Of a DNA stretch of 64,000 nucleotides, positions 22,942 through 33,742 are shown in pieces. Source of the DNA: Gnetum montanum (Eukaryota > Streptophyta > Gnetopsida > Gnetales > Gnetaceae); the NCBI GenBank assembly GCA_015680685.1, contig MNCI01026937.1:84229-148228 (forward strand), written 5' to 3'. A model generated the notes under the pieces. It saw nothing but the letters and a program-made list of their open reading frames with translations. It did not search any database and was not told the DNA's origin. The position numbers and the translations under genes were made by a program. Position 1 is the stretch's first letter. Every line of letters starts with the position of its first letter.

Positions 22942-23310
22942 GCCTTCACGCTGGGGTTTGCAAGCCTTCACACTGGGGTTAGCAAGCCTTCATGCTGGGG
23001 TTTGTAGGTATTCACGCTGGGGTTTGCAGGAGATCCACGCTAGGGTTTGTAGGCCTTCATGCTAGGGTTTCAACCCCCCTACACGTTGAGGGTCTCTCCG
23101 AAGCATAGATTCACGCTAAACTCTTTCATCCGACTCGTCATGCTCCGATCGGTGCCATCCTTGCTGCCTCCTTCACACCATATCTGCACCTTCCTCTACC
23201 CGTATTACCCAATCTTCGCCTCCTCGTCGCTCTGAATCATGCTGAGAGGTTCACGCTGGGAGGTTCACGCCGAGAAGTTCACGCTGTCCCTGGCTCAACT
23301 TTGGGGTTTA
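22942..23310. repeat. 21-24 bp tandem array (TTCACGCTGGGGTTTG-type)
   Basis: About six units between 22942 and 23072 carry (C/T)TCA(C/T)GCTGGGGTTTG(C/T)A(A/G)G. Three shorter GGTTCACGCTGGGA-type words follow at 23246-23290. The CACGCTGGG core is shared with the 30 bp array and with the element's LTRs. Confidence 0.75.
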
Positions 23311-23620
23311 CGCCTGCTGCCATTCGTTTCAAGTTAAGTTTATACATCCCCACGTTGCTCATGCCACCCCACCCTCTAGGAAATTGGCATTTTAAGTATT
23401 TTACTCCAAATAAAAATAAACACAATGATTAATTAAATAAAAACAAATATAAATAAACCTAGAGTAGAGAGAAGAGTATGTAAACATGCACTAGGCTAAA
23501 CATCACCCATGTAAGACATTGCCTAAACTAAGCACTTTGGTACATACTCTTCGTCTCGTAGTTTCACACTTAACAAGAATTAAAAATTGTATAATCAACT
23601 AGAAACTGTAAACAAACCAT

Positions 23621-23860
23621 GAACGGCCTGGTAAGGTCCTAAACTGCCACGAACGGCCTGGTAAGGCCCTAAACTACCACAAATGGCCTGGTAAGGCCCT
23701 AAACTACTGCGAACGGCCTGGTAAGGCCCTAAACTGCAGTGAACGGCCCGGTAAGGCCCTAAACTGCCAAGTATGGCCTTAAACTACCATGTGGCCAAGT
23801 GAGATAATGAACNACCAAGTATGGCCTTAAACTACCATGTGGCCAAGTGAGATAATGAAC
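23621..23860. repeat. 30 bp tandem array (GGCCTGGTAAGGCCCTAAACT), five units, plus N-joined duplication
   Basis: Units at 23621, 23651, 23681, 23711 and 23741 differ by a few substitutions. Next to them 23767-23812 and 23815-23860 are exact 46 bp duplicates around N23813, a third assembly join. The array stops 100 bp before the RT frame. Confidence 0.85.
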
Positions 23861-23952
23861 CAACTTTAGCATACTTCGAGCACATTTAAATATTTGAATT
23901 GGTGTCATAAAACAACTAGCAAACCCCCCTTGTTAACGTTGCTTCCTGTGAC

Positions 23953-25610
23953 TTGGCAGGGGCGAGCATGGATAGTAAGCAACAATTCGCACCATTGTTC
24001 ATCAATGGACCATACAGACCCATCCAACGGTTGATGAATAGCAAGTCCATTGACTTAGACACATCGACTTACAAAAACTTCGTGGCATCGACAGAGGAAA
24101 CGATAGAATGCTTTCAGAGCATGATGAAATCGCTGGATATTGAAGCCGATAACATCACCAAAGATCCATTAATTGAAACCCCCACCACTATGCCAAGCGG
24201 CGAAGTTAAGATACTGAAATTAAGTACTTTACTAAACCCACAACTTGCCGATGACATAGCGAAAGTGTTAAAAAGCAACATCAAAGCATTCGCTTGGTCT
24301 TACACTGACATGCCTAGCTTAGACCCTCGAATAGTCCAACATAACATCATACTCGACCCGAAACTAAGACCAGTGAAACAAAAGGCACGTAAGGTTAAGC
24401 TTGAGGTAGCGTTGGCAGTTCGTAATTAGATCACCAAACTTTATCAAGCCGGTTTCATTCGAGTTGTTGACTACGTTGACTGGGTATCCAACATGGTCAT
24501 TGTCCCAAAGAAGAATGGAAGCATTCGCCTATGCATTGACTTCCGGGACCTCAACTTAGCGACCATAAAAAATGACTTCCCTCTACCTAGTATTGATCAA
24601 CTAGTTGATTCAACCATTGGGCATGCACTATTATCCTTTATGGATGGCTTCTTGGGATATAACTAGATCCAAATTAACCCTGAACATCAACTCAGAACAA
24701 CCTTCATGACACCATGGGGAACGTTTTGTTATACGATGATGCCCTTTGGTTTAAAGAATGCTAGTGCTACATATCAATAGGCGATGACCTTCATCTTTAG
24801 TGATTACCTTCTTCACTCTCTCAATGATTACGTAGACGATATAGCGGTTAAATCGAAGACACAAGAGCAACACATACAAGACCTAGACTTGGTACTTAAG
24901 TGTTGTTTAAAATATGAGCTTAGAATGAACCCAAAAAATGTGTCTTTGGGGTCAAATCAGGAAAAATGCTTAGATTCATAGTTTCAGAAGCAGGAATTCG
25001 AGTAGACCCCAATAAGGTGAAGGCTATCACAAACTTGTAACCGCCAAGCAACCTTACTGAACTTCGAGGCCTACAAGGTAGATTACAATTCATTAGGCGC
25101 TTTATAGAAAAATTGACCGATAAGTTGAGACCTATGAACCATTTGCTATGCAAGAGTGTGCATTTTCAATGGACGCCACAATGCCAGGAAGCTTTTGACA
25201 ATATCAAAATGGCACTGACTCAATTACCGACCATTTACCCGCCTCAGAATAATAGACCATTCTACATCTACCTTGCCACATCAGATTCATCAATCGCATT
25301 TATGCTTTGCCAGAAATAAGATGATGGAATTGAAGTTCCTATTTACCACTTGAGCCATGCATTAATAGCCATGAACAACGTTACAATGACATGGAAAGAT
25401 CATGCCTTGCTCGCACCTTTTCTTTAAAGAAGTGACGACATTATCTCTTCCGTAACCAAGTAAATATCATCTGTAAAGATAACGTGCTCAGAGCTATCTC
25501 AAACAACATGTACGAATCAAGCAAGATAGCTCGATGGAAGGCAATGATTGCTGAGTTTGACCTGCATTACATAGCCCAATGATACATCAAAGGTCAAGCT
25601 ATAGTCAATC
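23953..25610 (+). pseudogene. Tat reverse transcriptase and first RNase H
   Basis: A candidate splice acceptor (CTTGGCAG, ending 23959) precedes GGGCGAGCATGG. RT landmarks in order: AFAWSYTDMPSLDP entry (24285), MVIVPKKNGSIRLCIDFRDLN (about 24495), FMDGFLGYN then TAG where glutamine is expected, TPWGTFCYTMMPFGLKNASATYQ, the YVDD active site in NDYVDDIAVKSK (24820-24855), and the thumb. A frameshift follows near 24945. The connection (LQGRLQFIRRFIEKL, 25073 on) and first RNase H (FYIYLATSDSSIAFML, 25262 on) are degenerate, with stops at 25317 and beyond. It copied element RNA in cytoplasmic particles. Confidence 0.85.
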
Positions 25611-25612
25611 AA

Positions 25613-26008
25613 ATGATCGCATCACCAACACAAGATCCAGTAATGATTAATCTAGAGTTCCCAGACGAAAACGTAAGCACAATTGACATAGTGCCCGATA
25701 ACTATGATGCAATATTAAACTTCGATGGAGCATCCACCTCCTGGGGTGGAAGTGCTGCTGCCGTTATCACATATCCCTCCGGGGAGATCCAACCCTTCAC
25801 TTACCGATTTAACTTTCCTTGTACCAATAACATAGCAGAGTATGAAGGTCTCCTCAAAGGCCTTATGGTGGCACAAGCTTCGAACATCACACATCTCTTA
25901 GTCAGAGGCAACTCACAGTTAATCATAAACCAAGTCAAAGACGTTTATGCGTGCAAAGCATCTCATCTACAACCCTACTGTGACTTGACGAAGTACTGGC
26001 TAAAATAG
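25613..26008 (+). pseudogene. Second RNase H domain (Tat-specific)
   Basis: The frame shows YDAILNFDGASTSWGGSAAA (first catalytic Asp in FDGAS), NNIAEYEGLLKGLMVA (catalytic Glu) and LLVRGNSQLIINQV. Relatives usually have GDSQL here, so the third acidic residue appears changed to Asn. A second RNase H next to a decayed first one is an established property of Tat elements. The domain ends KYWLK and TAG, then continues in frame as FINIELQHVPR. The change at the third position suggests this copy was already inactive. Confidence 0.75.
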
Positions 26009-26032
26009 TTTATAAATATAGAACTACAACAT

Positions 26033-27430
26033 GTGCCTAGAAACGATAATACCATCGCAGACACATTAGCCACTTTAGCTCTAAATATCTCACCAGACAT
26101 GTTTTATGCATTGCCCAATTCCATCATGAGCTGCAACAAGCCCATAATTGACGCTCCCGATGAACTTCCCATAGCATCCATTAGCACAACACACGTCATA
26201 GAGTGGTATGATGACATCAAAGAGTACCTTTTGCATTGTGAACCACCTCAACATCTAACAAATGCACAGAAGGACGCGGTGCGAAAATGCTCTCGGCAGC
26301 ATACACTAGTAGGAGATACGTTATGTCGTAGATCCTATGAGGGCATTTTACTGGTATGCATTAATAGCACCGATGGCCAAACCGTCATGGATCAAGTTCA
26401 TGAGGGACTCTGTGGAGGGCACATAGCACCCAAAGCAATGGCAACCAAAATAAGACGCTTAGGGTACTGGAATACGACTATTTCTCCAAAGTCAAAACAT
26501 GCGATACGTGTCAAAAGCATGGTAATCTTATACATGTTCCACCCAATGAGTTGCATACGGCTCAAATCACATGGCCTTTTCAGAAATGGGGGTTAGACAT
26601 CATTGGACCAATAACTCCCCCATCTTCAACGGGGCATAGCTTCATCATAACCATGACTGAATACTTCACGAAATGGGTAGAAGCTATTCCTATTAGGAAG
26701 ACCACATCAAAACAAGTATGCAACTTTATTCTCGAAAACATTGTGACTCGTTTTAGCATCCCGATGACTATCATCACTGACAACAGGCCACAATTCAGCA
26801 GTGTCAAAATAAAAAAGTTCTGTGAAAGCCTAGGTATTAAACACTCATTTTCATCACCTTACTATCCTCAAAGCAATGGACAAGTAGAAGCTACAAATAA
26901 AACTTTCATCATGGTCCTCAAGAAAATGCTTCATCAGAGCAAACGAAGATGGCACGAGCAGCTAGTTTATGCGCTATGGACATACAGAACAACGCATAGG
27001 ACATCCACAGGTAAAACACCGTATAGTCTTGTTTATGGTTCAGAAGTTGTTTTACCTCTGGAGTTGCAGGTACCATCCTTAAGGACCACACTATCCAAAC
27101 TCCTCGATGAAGATCAAAACAATGAGTTGCGTGTTGTTGACCTCGACTCGGTGGAAGAAGAACGCACATAAACACTGGATCAAATCGAGTGGTACTAGAA
27201 GCAACGACGACGACGCCATCAGCATGACATCCATAAGCGCCCAATCAAAGAGAGGGAACTTGTACTTAAGGTGGTTCGTGAACACGCAGACAAGTTCTTA
27301 GCCAACTAGGAAGGGCCTTACTTGGTCACCAAAATGTATGGTAATGGAGCGTTCAAACTGGCAGACATTGATGGAAATGAATTGGCTAATCCCACGAATC
27401 ACGTGTACCTGAAACCATTCTACATCTGAT
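26033..27430 (+). pseudogene. Tat integrase
   Basis: The H2C2 zinc-binding region starts near 26398 (HEGLCGGH) and its CxxC half (CDTCQKHG) follows a frameshift near 26480-26495. The DDE core is in 26551-27171: WGLDIIGPI (first Asp), TIITDNRPQF (second Asp), YPQSNGQVEATNK (Glu). The C-terminal part has RPIKERELVLKVVREHADKF and EGPYLVTKMYGNGAFKL, ending at a stop after HVYLKPFYI near 27428. TAG stops at 27196 and 27307 fall where glutamine and tryptophan are expected. Integrase would insert the element cDNA in the nucleus. Confidence 0.85.
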
Positions 27431-28908
27431 GATCTTAAGGTACGTCTTCGCCTTGGCATCATGACAGTAAACTGATACCACAGACCTATCCTGGGTTATG
27501 ACTCAAAACTAACACCACAGATACGTCCTGGCGTTGTGACGATAAACTGACACCATAGAGCTCCATCCGACATGACGTTAAATTATCACACTTGTTTACC
27601 AGACTCTGCTAAGACTATAAACTAGCTTGCCTCTTCATAGTCCTCTACAACTATAAACTAGCATCACACCGTCCACTACGATAATAAACTAGCAACGTCC
27701 AACGGGTTATGACGTAAGACTAACCCACAACAGTCTGTTAAGACTATAAACTAGCAAGAGCATCTCTAGCACATTCATCTGATGCTGTAATTCATGACAT
27801 TTCTTCGTCAACTCCTGACGCATCATTCATCACATCAGCTCTGACAAAAATATTGTTGCTCATTTTGTTTGCCTTAAGTTACACATGGTGCCTCCATTTG
27901 CATCGGCCACATTCGTGTCTAAAGTGTTCGCTAACTCATTCACTTGTGGTTTTCTTGTCTTCTTGGAGTTGTGTTTGCAGGATGACACCCAGTGGTGCTC
28001 GTACATGGATACACTTCATCACAGTGACAAGGTTCCACATTGTTTCTGATGCATGCAACTAGGTTAATCAATCTGTTCAAAAGTACATTTCCAGTCCCCA
28101 ATACAGATTCCATTTCCTCAACACTCTCATTCCCTTTCCTACCCGGTTACAGTTCCCAGATACACCAGTACACCCCAAAACTTTGAGCACACTATTGCAC
28201 ACCGTGACATTCTCAAGCAGTTGCAACACACAACACGGCACATGAGCACGAGTGCAAAATTAAAAGAAAGCTCTTTCCATAAAAAAGGGGGCAAAAGAAA
28301 AGGAAAAGATCAAAGATCAAAGAGCAAAGGACAAAATGAACCACAAGACCCTTGGCACTTCCCATACAAGCCCCAGGCGGGAAGGTAGTTGTCTTGGAAA
28401 GAAGTACTCGTGTCTCACACCATCATGTTGCATCTCACCGTGTGGCTTTGGCTGTTGGACAACGATTTCCTTTTGACACTCAATAAGGGTTCTGTTTCTC
28501 CAAAGAACACACCACCTCACTGCATGGCTTTGGTTATGACAACGAGTTCTCTTAAACAGGATACAAGAGTCTCATTCCTCCGAAGGACGCACATCCCATG
28601 CCTTAGTCCTGAGTCCACTAGATACTGGCTATTGATAAGGACCAACATGAAGTGATTCACACAAGAGCATTCCCCTTCCCACAGTTAAACAAAAACATCC
28701 CTTCATCACTCCCTGATCTCATGGTAACACACCTTCCTCCTATACATCTCAATACCTCATTTCCCGATCCCATGTACTTCTGAACATGGTGCAAGAACAC
28801 TTGGCCAAGTGTCAAAGGATAATGCTACTAGGTTGCTTGTGGTGTTTTGTACTTCTTTGTGAACGCTTCTTGGGCTGATTCCTCCAAGCATCAACAAAGA
28901 GGGGCCAA
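27431..28908 (+). other. Tat element 3' non-coding region with polypurine tracts
   Basis: 27430-27760 carries degenerate AAACTA/ATAAACTAGC repeats. No domain is recognised in the short ORFs that follow. A strong purine tract AAAAAAGGGGG lies at 28281-28291, and the LTR-proximal one, AAAGAGGGG, at 28898-28906, two bases before the 3' LTR. The second is the likely plus-strand primer; the first may be an extra one. Confidence 0.55.
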
Positions 28909-29990
28909 TGAAACACCACAAAAATTTGGACCTAACACTTTCGGACAAGAATCGAGCTAAGTCATGATGCTTCTCAGCATGACCGAAGCTTGCGAACTTC
29001 ACAAACAGCATCAAACAGAGTCAAATCAAGCAAGTAAAAGTTTCCAAAGATCCATTGGAGACTATATAAATATCTGGCAATAAGAACTACAAGTTTCAAA
29101 CTCAAAACACTTAGTTTTGACTAAGTATACTTCTTGCACACAAGCCTGCACGCCTAGCGTGCAGCTCAGCGTGCAGCAACTTTCATGCCCCAAAAATGAG
29201 TTAAAACATGTCATAATTAAGCTTCTGGACCCCCTAGGACCTTTACCAAGGTCCCCAGTAGCTCTCAGGCTCCTAAAAGTCAAGTTTTGGGCTCCAAATG
29301 ATGGGTTTTCATGCCTGCATGCCCAGCATGCACGCCCAGCGTGTACCATCATAGACAGACCAAAACAGGCAGTCAGATCATGGTCTTCACAAGCAATCAA
29401 CTCCCAAAGGGAGGGAAACCATCAGGCATCATCCTGGGCTCCCAAAAATCAAGTTTTGACCTTGAAAAGTGGCATTTTCATGCCTGTATGCTGGCCTGCA
29501 CGCCCAGTGTGTACGCCCAACGTGCAGCCTAGCATGCACCACTTTGAACAAGGTTGATTGAGCAATTTAGGCAAGATTTTGACATGGAGTCAATCCTCAA
29601 GGCATGATCAATGAATCTACAAGTCCACAGGCTCCAAAGACATCAATTTTTGGCATCATAAGGGTCATTATTGGCCCTGCATGCCCAGCGTACACGCCCG
29701 TGTACAGCACAGCGTGCATACTAGAAACATGCCTAGCGTGCATGCCCGGCGTACAGCAGAGCATGCACACTAGAAACATGCCCAAAATGTAGTCAAAATG
29801 AAGCCAAAATGAGCCCCTAGATGCCCTGGAGAACCAGCAACACTTAGGCAACAAGGATCCAACTCCAGTGTACAAGATTAGGTTCCAAAACTGCAGTTTT
29901 CATGCCCAAAAATTGGAGAATCCACACTGAGAACATCCAGAACACCCACCCTGCATGCTGGACTTCTACCCCACACGCTAAGCATACAGC
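28909..29990 (+). repeat. 3' LTR of the Tat element (truncated)
   Basis: It starts TGAAACACCACAAAAATTTG and follows the 12034-13045 copy nearly base for base, with substitutions and small indels, to about 29908. It then diverges and ends near 29990, where the LINE tail begins. A TATATAAATAT word at about 29064 is a candidate TATA box; the 5' copy has C residues in it. It contains several GCACGCCCAGCGTGCA-type palindromes. Confidence 0.75.
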
Positions 29991-30081
29991 CTTCACATAA
30001 ATAGTAATATTAAAAAATTTTAGAGTACATAAGATCAATGAAAAGAAAGTTTAAAGAAAAAGCCCAATGATTTTGGGGTTG
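29991..30081 (-). repeat. LINE 3' tail, left piece (split by the Athila element)
   Basis: AATAGTAATATTAAAAAATT through AAAGAAAAAGCCCAATGATT corresponds to 44325-44382 plus 44517-44535 of a second copy. The rest of this LINE resumes at 43198 on the far side of the Athila element. The split defines the Athila insertion point. Confidence 0.6.
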
Positions 30082-31003
30082 TGATGAGTTGCGTTATATC
30101 GATTGCATTGATGAAACCTTGTCGATGCAACCTCGTCGACGAGGCCTAGTTGATGCATCATGTCATGCGTCGATGTGGCCCCATCGACATAGTGCTTGTA
30201 GTTAGCTATAAATACACACTTGCAACCACATTTATGGTAAGTAGAGATTGTAGTTGTAGCGAAACTCTTGCATTTTTTCCATTTGAAAGTTAGAATTTTT
30301 CCTCTGAGTGCTTGCAACAGGAGTCATTGAGTGTATGAATCTTTATTCGAGTATTGTTGTACTTGAGCATGAGAGTGTGCGCAACAATAAAGATGAGCTT
30401 TCTGATAAAACTTGCAGCATTTTGAATAGATTAGTTATTCTATTTATGCGTTTAATGTTCTTAATTATTTATTAATTTTTTTAATTAGTTATTAAATAGT
30501 TTCCAGTTATTATGTTAATGAAGCAACTAAGCCAGTTAGAGTACACACATAAGTACAACCGCTTCGAGTGTAACATGTATTCGCTTGGTAATTCCAGCAA
30601 CATTATTGCTTGGTATGCCCAATAGCGTAGCCCTTGGTCGCCCAGCAGTAGATACATGGATTCAAGATGTGTACGGAAAGTGGGATCAGATGCTTATGTT
30701 AGGAGTAGTTAAATGCTAGTTTATTAGTTAATTTAGATTAGTTAATCAAATTTCTTTTATCTACGTTTTAAGCATCACACTATAAAACACAAAATGATAA
30801 AAATTGAATGCCCTAGCTACACTTAACCATAGCTACGAACATCACAAGTGTAATTGGGAAAATAACAATTGACCTTAGGGCTAGATTCACTTCCTAAAGG
30901 ACTAGTGCACCAAAAACGATAAAGTCAACGGAATTCGACCAGATCACACGTGAACACTTTGTGATTTGTATAGTTGGGCATAGGGGTACCTCATCACTCA
31001 TCA
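30082..31003 (+). repeat. 5' LTR, family 1 (922 bp)
   Basis: U3 opens with GTCGA/TCGACGAGGCC-type palindromic words (30095-30190). TATA box CTATAAATAC is at about 30206. The R region carries a hairpin, ATCTTTATT (30339) with AATAAAGAT (30386), that includes a polyadenylation-type signal. U5 ends GGTACCTCATCACTCATCA. Confidence 0.85.
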
Positions 31004-31024
31004 TTGGCATCATTGCCAAGGACT
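31004..31024 (+). other. Primer-binding site, tRNA-Asp type (degenerate)
   Basis: TTGGCATCATTGCCAAGGAC immediately follows the 5' LTR. It matches the Athila primer site TGGCGCCGTTGCCGGGGA with C-to-T-like changes. Confidence 0.65.
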
Positions 31025-31163
31025 TTGTTTGTGGAACGTGTGCTATCTAGGTCTAAGTGAATATCATTAATATCATTGTATGAACCTTAAGGTAAATATC
31101 ATTTCCACTATACATAGAATTATAAAAGCACATTGATAGTTTTATTTTGTTTTGTTTTGCAAA

Positions 31164-32409
31164 ATGTCTTCTTCTTCTCACAAGCACGAGGATACCAAAC
31201 CATCGGTCCCACAAGAATGCAAGGTTGTATACACTTATCTAGATGAATTTGTGCCAAATTTTACCTTCATCCTACATCAAGATGAATAGATGTGATGGCG
31301 TGATATAGAGGGCAACATCATCTTACCCCCAATCAATTTGTGCTTGGGATGCTATTCAAAACCCTTTAGAAGTTGAGCATAGCAGATCTTCACGAAGAAT
31401 ACATTGTGGATGGATATGACACTCGAAACTACTGTTCCATTGAAACACAACACAAATGAAATGAGCATCAAGAGAAAATCCATAAAGCTACAAAGGGGAA
31501 ACAATACACCAATCCCTTATTCCTACTAAATCAAGATGACATTGAGGATCCTCCTACTGAAGATTCTCAACATGAAGATTCTCCAGCCCTTACTATCGAT
31601 GGTGAGGGTGTGAACCTGAACCTACAATCCACTACTCATAAACTAGGTTTAGGAAAAAGTGAGAACCAAGGTAGGGACTCAAGTAAACACCACAAAAACA
31701 AGGGATCTAAGGATGGTGATCATAATAAATGTAAGAGTGGTGGTAGACACTGCAGTGGTGGTGGTGGTCCACCTTCCTCTTCATCCTCTTCATCTGATTC
31801 TGAACATTCTCTTCATTTGATGGTTCTCATGGAAGCTGCTATCGAAAAAACTATGATGAAGGTGATTGGTGAAACAAAAATGACCGTGAAGGCCATCAAA
31901 ATCAAAGGGGTGGTCGAAACTATCATTGGTGTCATAGACACAACGATGATGATGAACCTCTATTGGCAACTCAAAGTATGCTCAACATTGCGGAGGCAGT
32001 GAAATCCCCAACCAAGCATATGAAGAATAGTCTATTCAACTGCCTAAACATGAACAATATCCTAAGATTTGAAAGGGGATACAACTTTGATCTACTAACA
32101 CATCTACAAGCTTTTCATGATGCCTGCACCTTACAAAACATTGATAATGAGTGGAAGAAACTCAAGCTTTTTCCAAGGACACTCATCAAAGAAGCTGAAA
32201 GTTGGTACCAGTTCTTAGAATCAGAATCTATCCACAGATGGAGTACCATGTTGGAACTATTCAATGAAAAATATCAAACATACTCTAAAATTTCTAATCT
32301 GAGAAGGAAAATCCAAGGTTGGAAACAAGGAGCACATGAACTCTTGGATACCCTCATGGGTCCATCTTCTGACCGAACAGTCCTTTCTAGCCCTTACAAC
32401 CTACTCTAG
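31164..32409 (+). pseudogene. Athila gag, C-terminus deleted
   Basis: ATG at 31164 gives MSSSSHKHEDTKPSV, soon broken by TAG. Stretches 31610-32002 and 31963-32409 are in different frames. The recognisable gag part is at 32045-32330: GYNFDLLTHLQAFHDACTL, then DNEWKKLKLFPRTL, and FNEKYQTYSKISNL. These align with 48075-48360 of the gag-only element. After LLDTL (32350) the homology stops: the segment with LGTYAQG and the zinc knuckle, about 200 residues in the relative, is missing. The Gag made here would lack its nucleic-acid-binding end. Confidence 0.8.
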
Positions 32410-32511
32410 CTAATCATCTTACATCTCCAGCACCCTCATCCTCTACATCAAATACCTTCAAGCATCCTTCAAGCCAAGTGCCACCTAGGATCTGCACTGT
32501 AATGCTAACTC

Positions 32512-33041
32512 ATGTTGTTTTTGACTAGATCAAGGCTAGCAATCTTCCTACAAAAAGATTCGACCCAAGAATTCCACTCATTTATCTATAAATTGCTAAA
32601 CAAGAGTCATGCAAGGCTCTTCTTAACTCTATTTTCAAAGTCAACCTCATCTCCCATGACATGTATAAGGCCTGGAACCTACCACCTCTTAAGAAGAGCA
32701 ACATTCATCTAGAATTAGTAGATCCATCGATTACTATTCCTCTGGGATTAGTAAAGGACATTCTGACCACAATTTGTGGTTGGTCCTATCTTGCTAATTT
32801 TTTGGTAATCAAGGTGGACAACTATAAAAATGAATTCTCCATCATCATGGGAAGAGCTTGGTTAAGCATAATTAATGCAAGAATGGGTATAAGGGACCTA
32901 TCTTTAGAAATATCCAAGGAAAATGAGCTAGAAAAAATTGAGAAGAAGCGTATTCCATGCATCACATACTGTGATAATAGGTGCAATTGCATGCAAAATA
33001 TTTGGTCCATCAAAATCACATACATTGAGGCATGCAATTAG
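32512..33041 (+). pseudogene. Athila protease region
   Basis: Two overlapping frames together give PTKRFDPRIPLIYK, then MYKAWNLPPLKKSNIHLELVD, LVKDILTTICGWSYLANFLV and FSIIMGRAWLSIINA, the fold and closing GRAWL motif of Athila proteases. The catalytic D-(S/T)-G falls in the frame-shifted part near 32620-32650 and is not intact. It is homologous to 780-550 (-) in the first element. Confidence 0.65.
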
Positions 33042-33110
33042 TGTGCACAAGAAATTAACATTCGAAAGTGTTTATATGTAGCAGCCACAAAGCAGGAGGG
33101 CAGCCAGTGG

Positions 33111-33742
33111 TTGATAGCCGATTTAGATGGTAGCACACTATGCATGGAACCAACTGAGAGATTAACATGTGCATATGTTAAAGGCATGAACAAAATTGAA
33201 CAAGTTCATTACCAACTCTCTAATGAAAATGATAATACCTATTGGGGAGAGTTGGAGATCCTTAATCACTTCAAGAAAGAGTCCTTAGAGCTAAAAACTT
33301 TATCGACTAGAATGGAGTATGCATTTTTAAAGAATGGTAAACTGATCATCATTAATGCCAAACTTGCTCTTAAGAAAAGAGAAAAGTTGTTGCAAGTGCT
33401 AAAAAAATGGTCAATAGCCTTTGCTTGGTCATATCCAGAGCTAACAGGGATCGATCCAAGGATATGCCAACATTGCATCTACACTTCCCTAGCCATGAAG
33501 CCTAGAAGGTAGCTGCAGAGGCAACTGAATCCCAAATTAAAGCAAATCATCAAGAAGGAAATATAGCAACTCCTCAAGGTGGGGTTCATATATCCATGTT
33601 CAAATAGTGAGTGGGTTAGCCCACTCATAATTGTACCAAAGAAGGATGGTAAATGGCAGGTTTGTATTGACTTTAGGTTGTTAAATATGGTAATGTTTAA
33701 AGATCACTTTCCTTTTCCATTTGTGAATCAAGCATTAGAAAC
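33111..33742 (+). pseudogene. Athila RT, N-terminal half (upstream of solo LTR)
   Basis: The linker motif LCMEPTERLTCAYV is followed by FAWSYPELTGIDPRICQH, two TAG stops, VGFIYPCSNSEWVSPLIIVP, KKDGKWQVCIDFRLLN and DHFPFPFVNQALET. The frame is then cut at 33743 by the inserted LTR. Confidence 0.85.

Larger units (their letters stand above)
12034..29990 (+). mobile_element. Tat-lineage Ty3/gypsy retrotransposon with antisense gene (degenerate)
   Basis: Order on +: LTR region (12034-13816), gag (13829-15948), proline-rich region (16021-17058), protease (17125-17889), a 6 kb interval (17890-23958), RT and RNase H, a second RNase H-like domain, integrase (to 27430), a 3' non-coding segment, a polypurine tract (28898-28906) and a 3' LTR starting TGAAACACC at 28909. 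An extra RNase H (FDGAS...AEYEGLL) between the first RNase H and integrase is a hallmark of the Tat lineage. The 3' LTR is interrupted near 29990 by a LINE tail into which the next Athila element jumped. A separate antisense gene lies at 18599-22359. The main chain is in one frame but carries many stops, mostly TAG. Confidence 0.85.

Noticed and set aside
22942-23080. Interstitial telomeric repeat (AGGGTTT words)
   Set aside because: The AGGGTTT/GGGGTTT words are embedded in a 21-24 bp unit and not in a 7 bp TTTAGGG array.
22498-23770. CRISPR-like arrays
   Set aside because: The 30 bp repeats are contiguous with no unique spacers, and this is plant nuclear DNA. They are minisatellites.
26580-27285. 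Minus-strand ORFs over the Tat integrase
   Set aside because: They are antisense shadows of a clear DDE integrase; no domain and no splice logic, unlike the antisense gene at 18599-22359.
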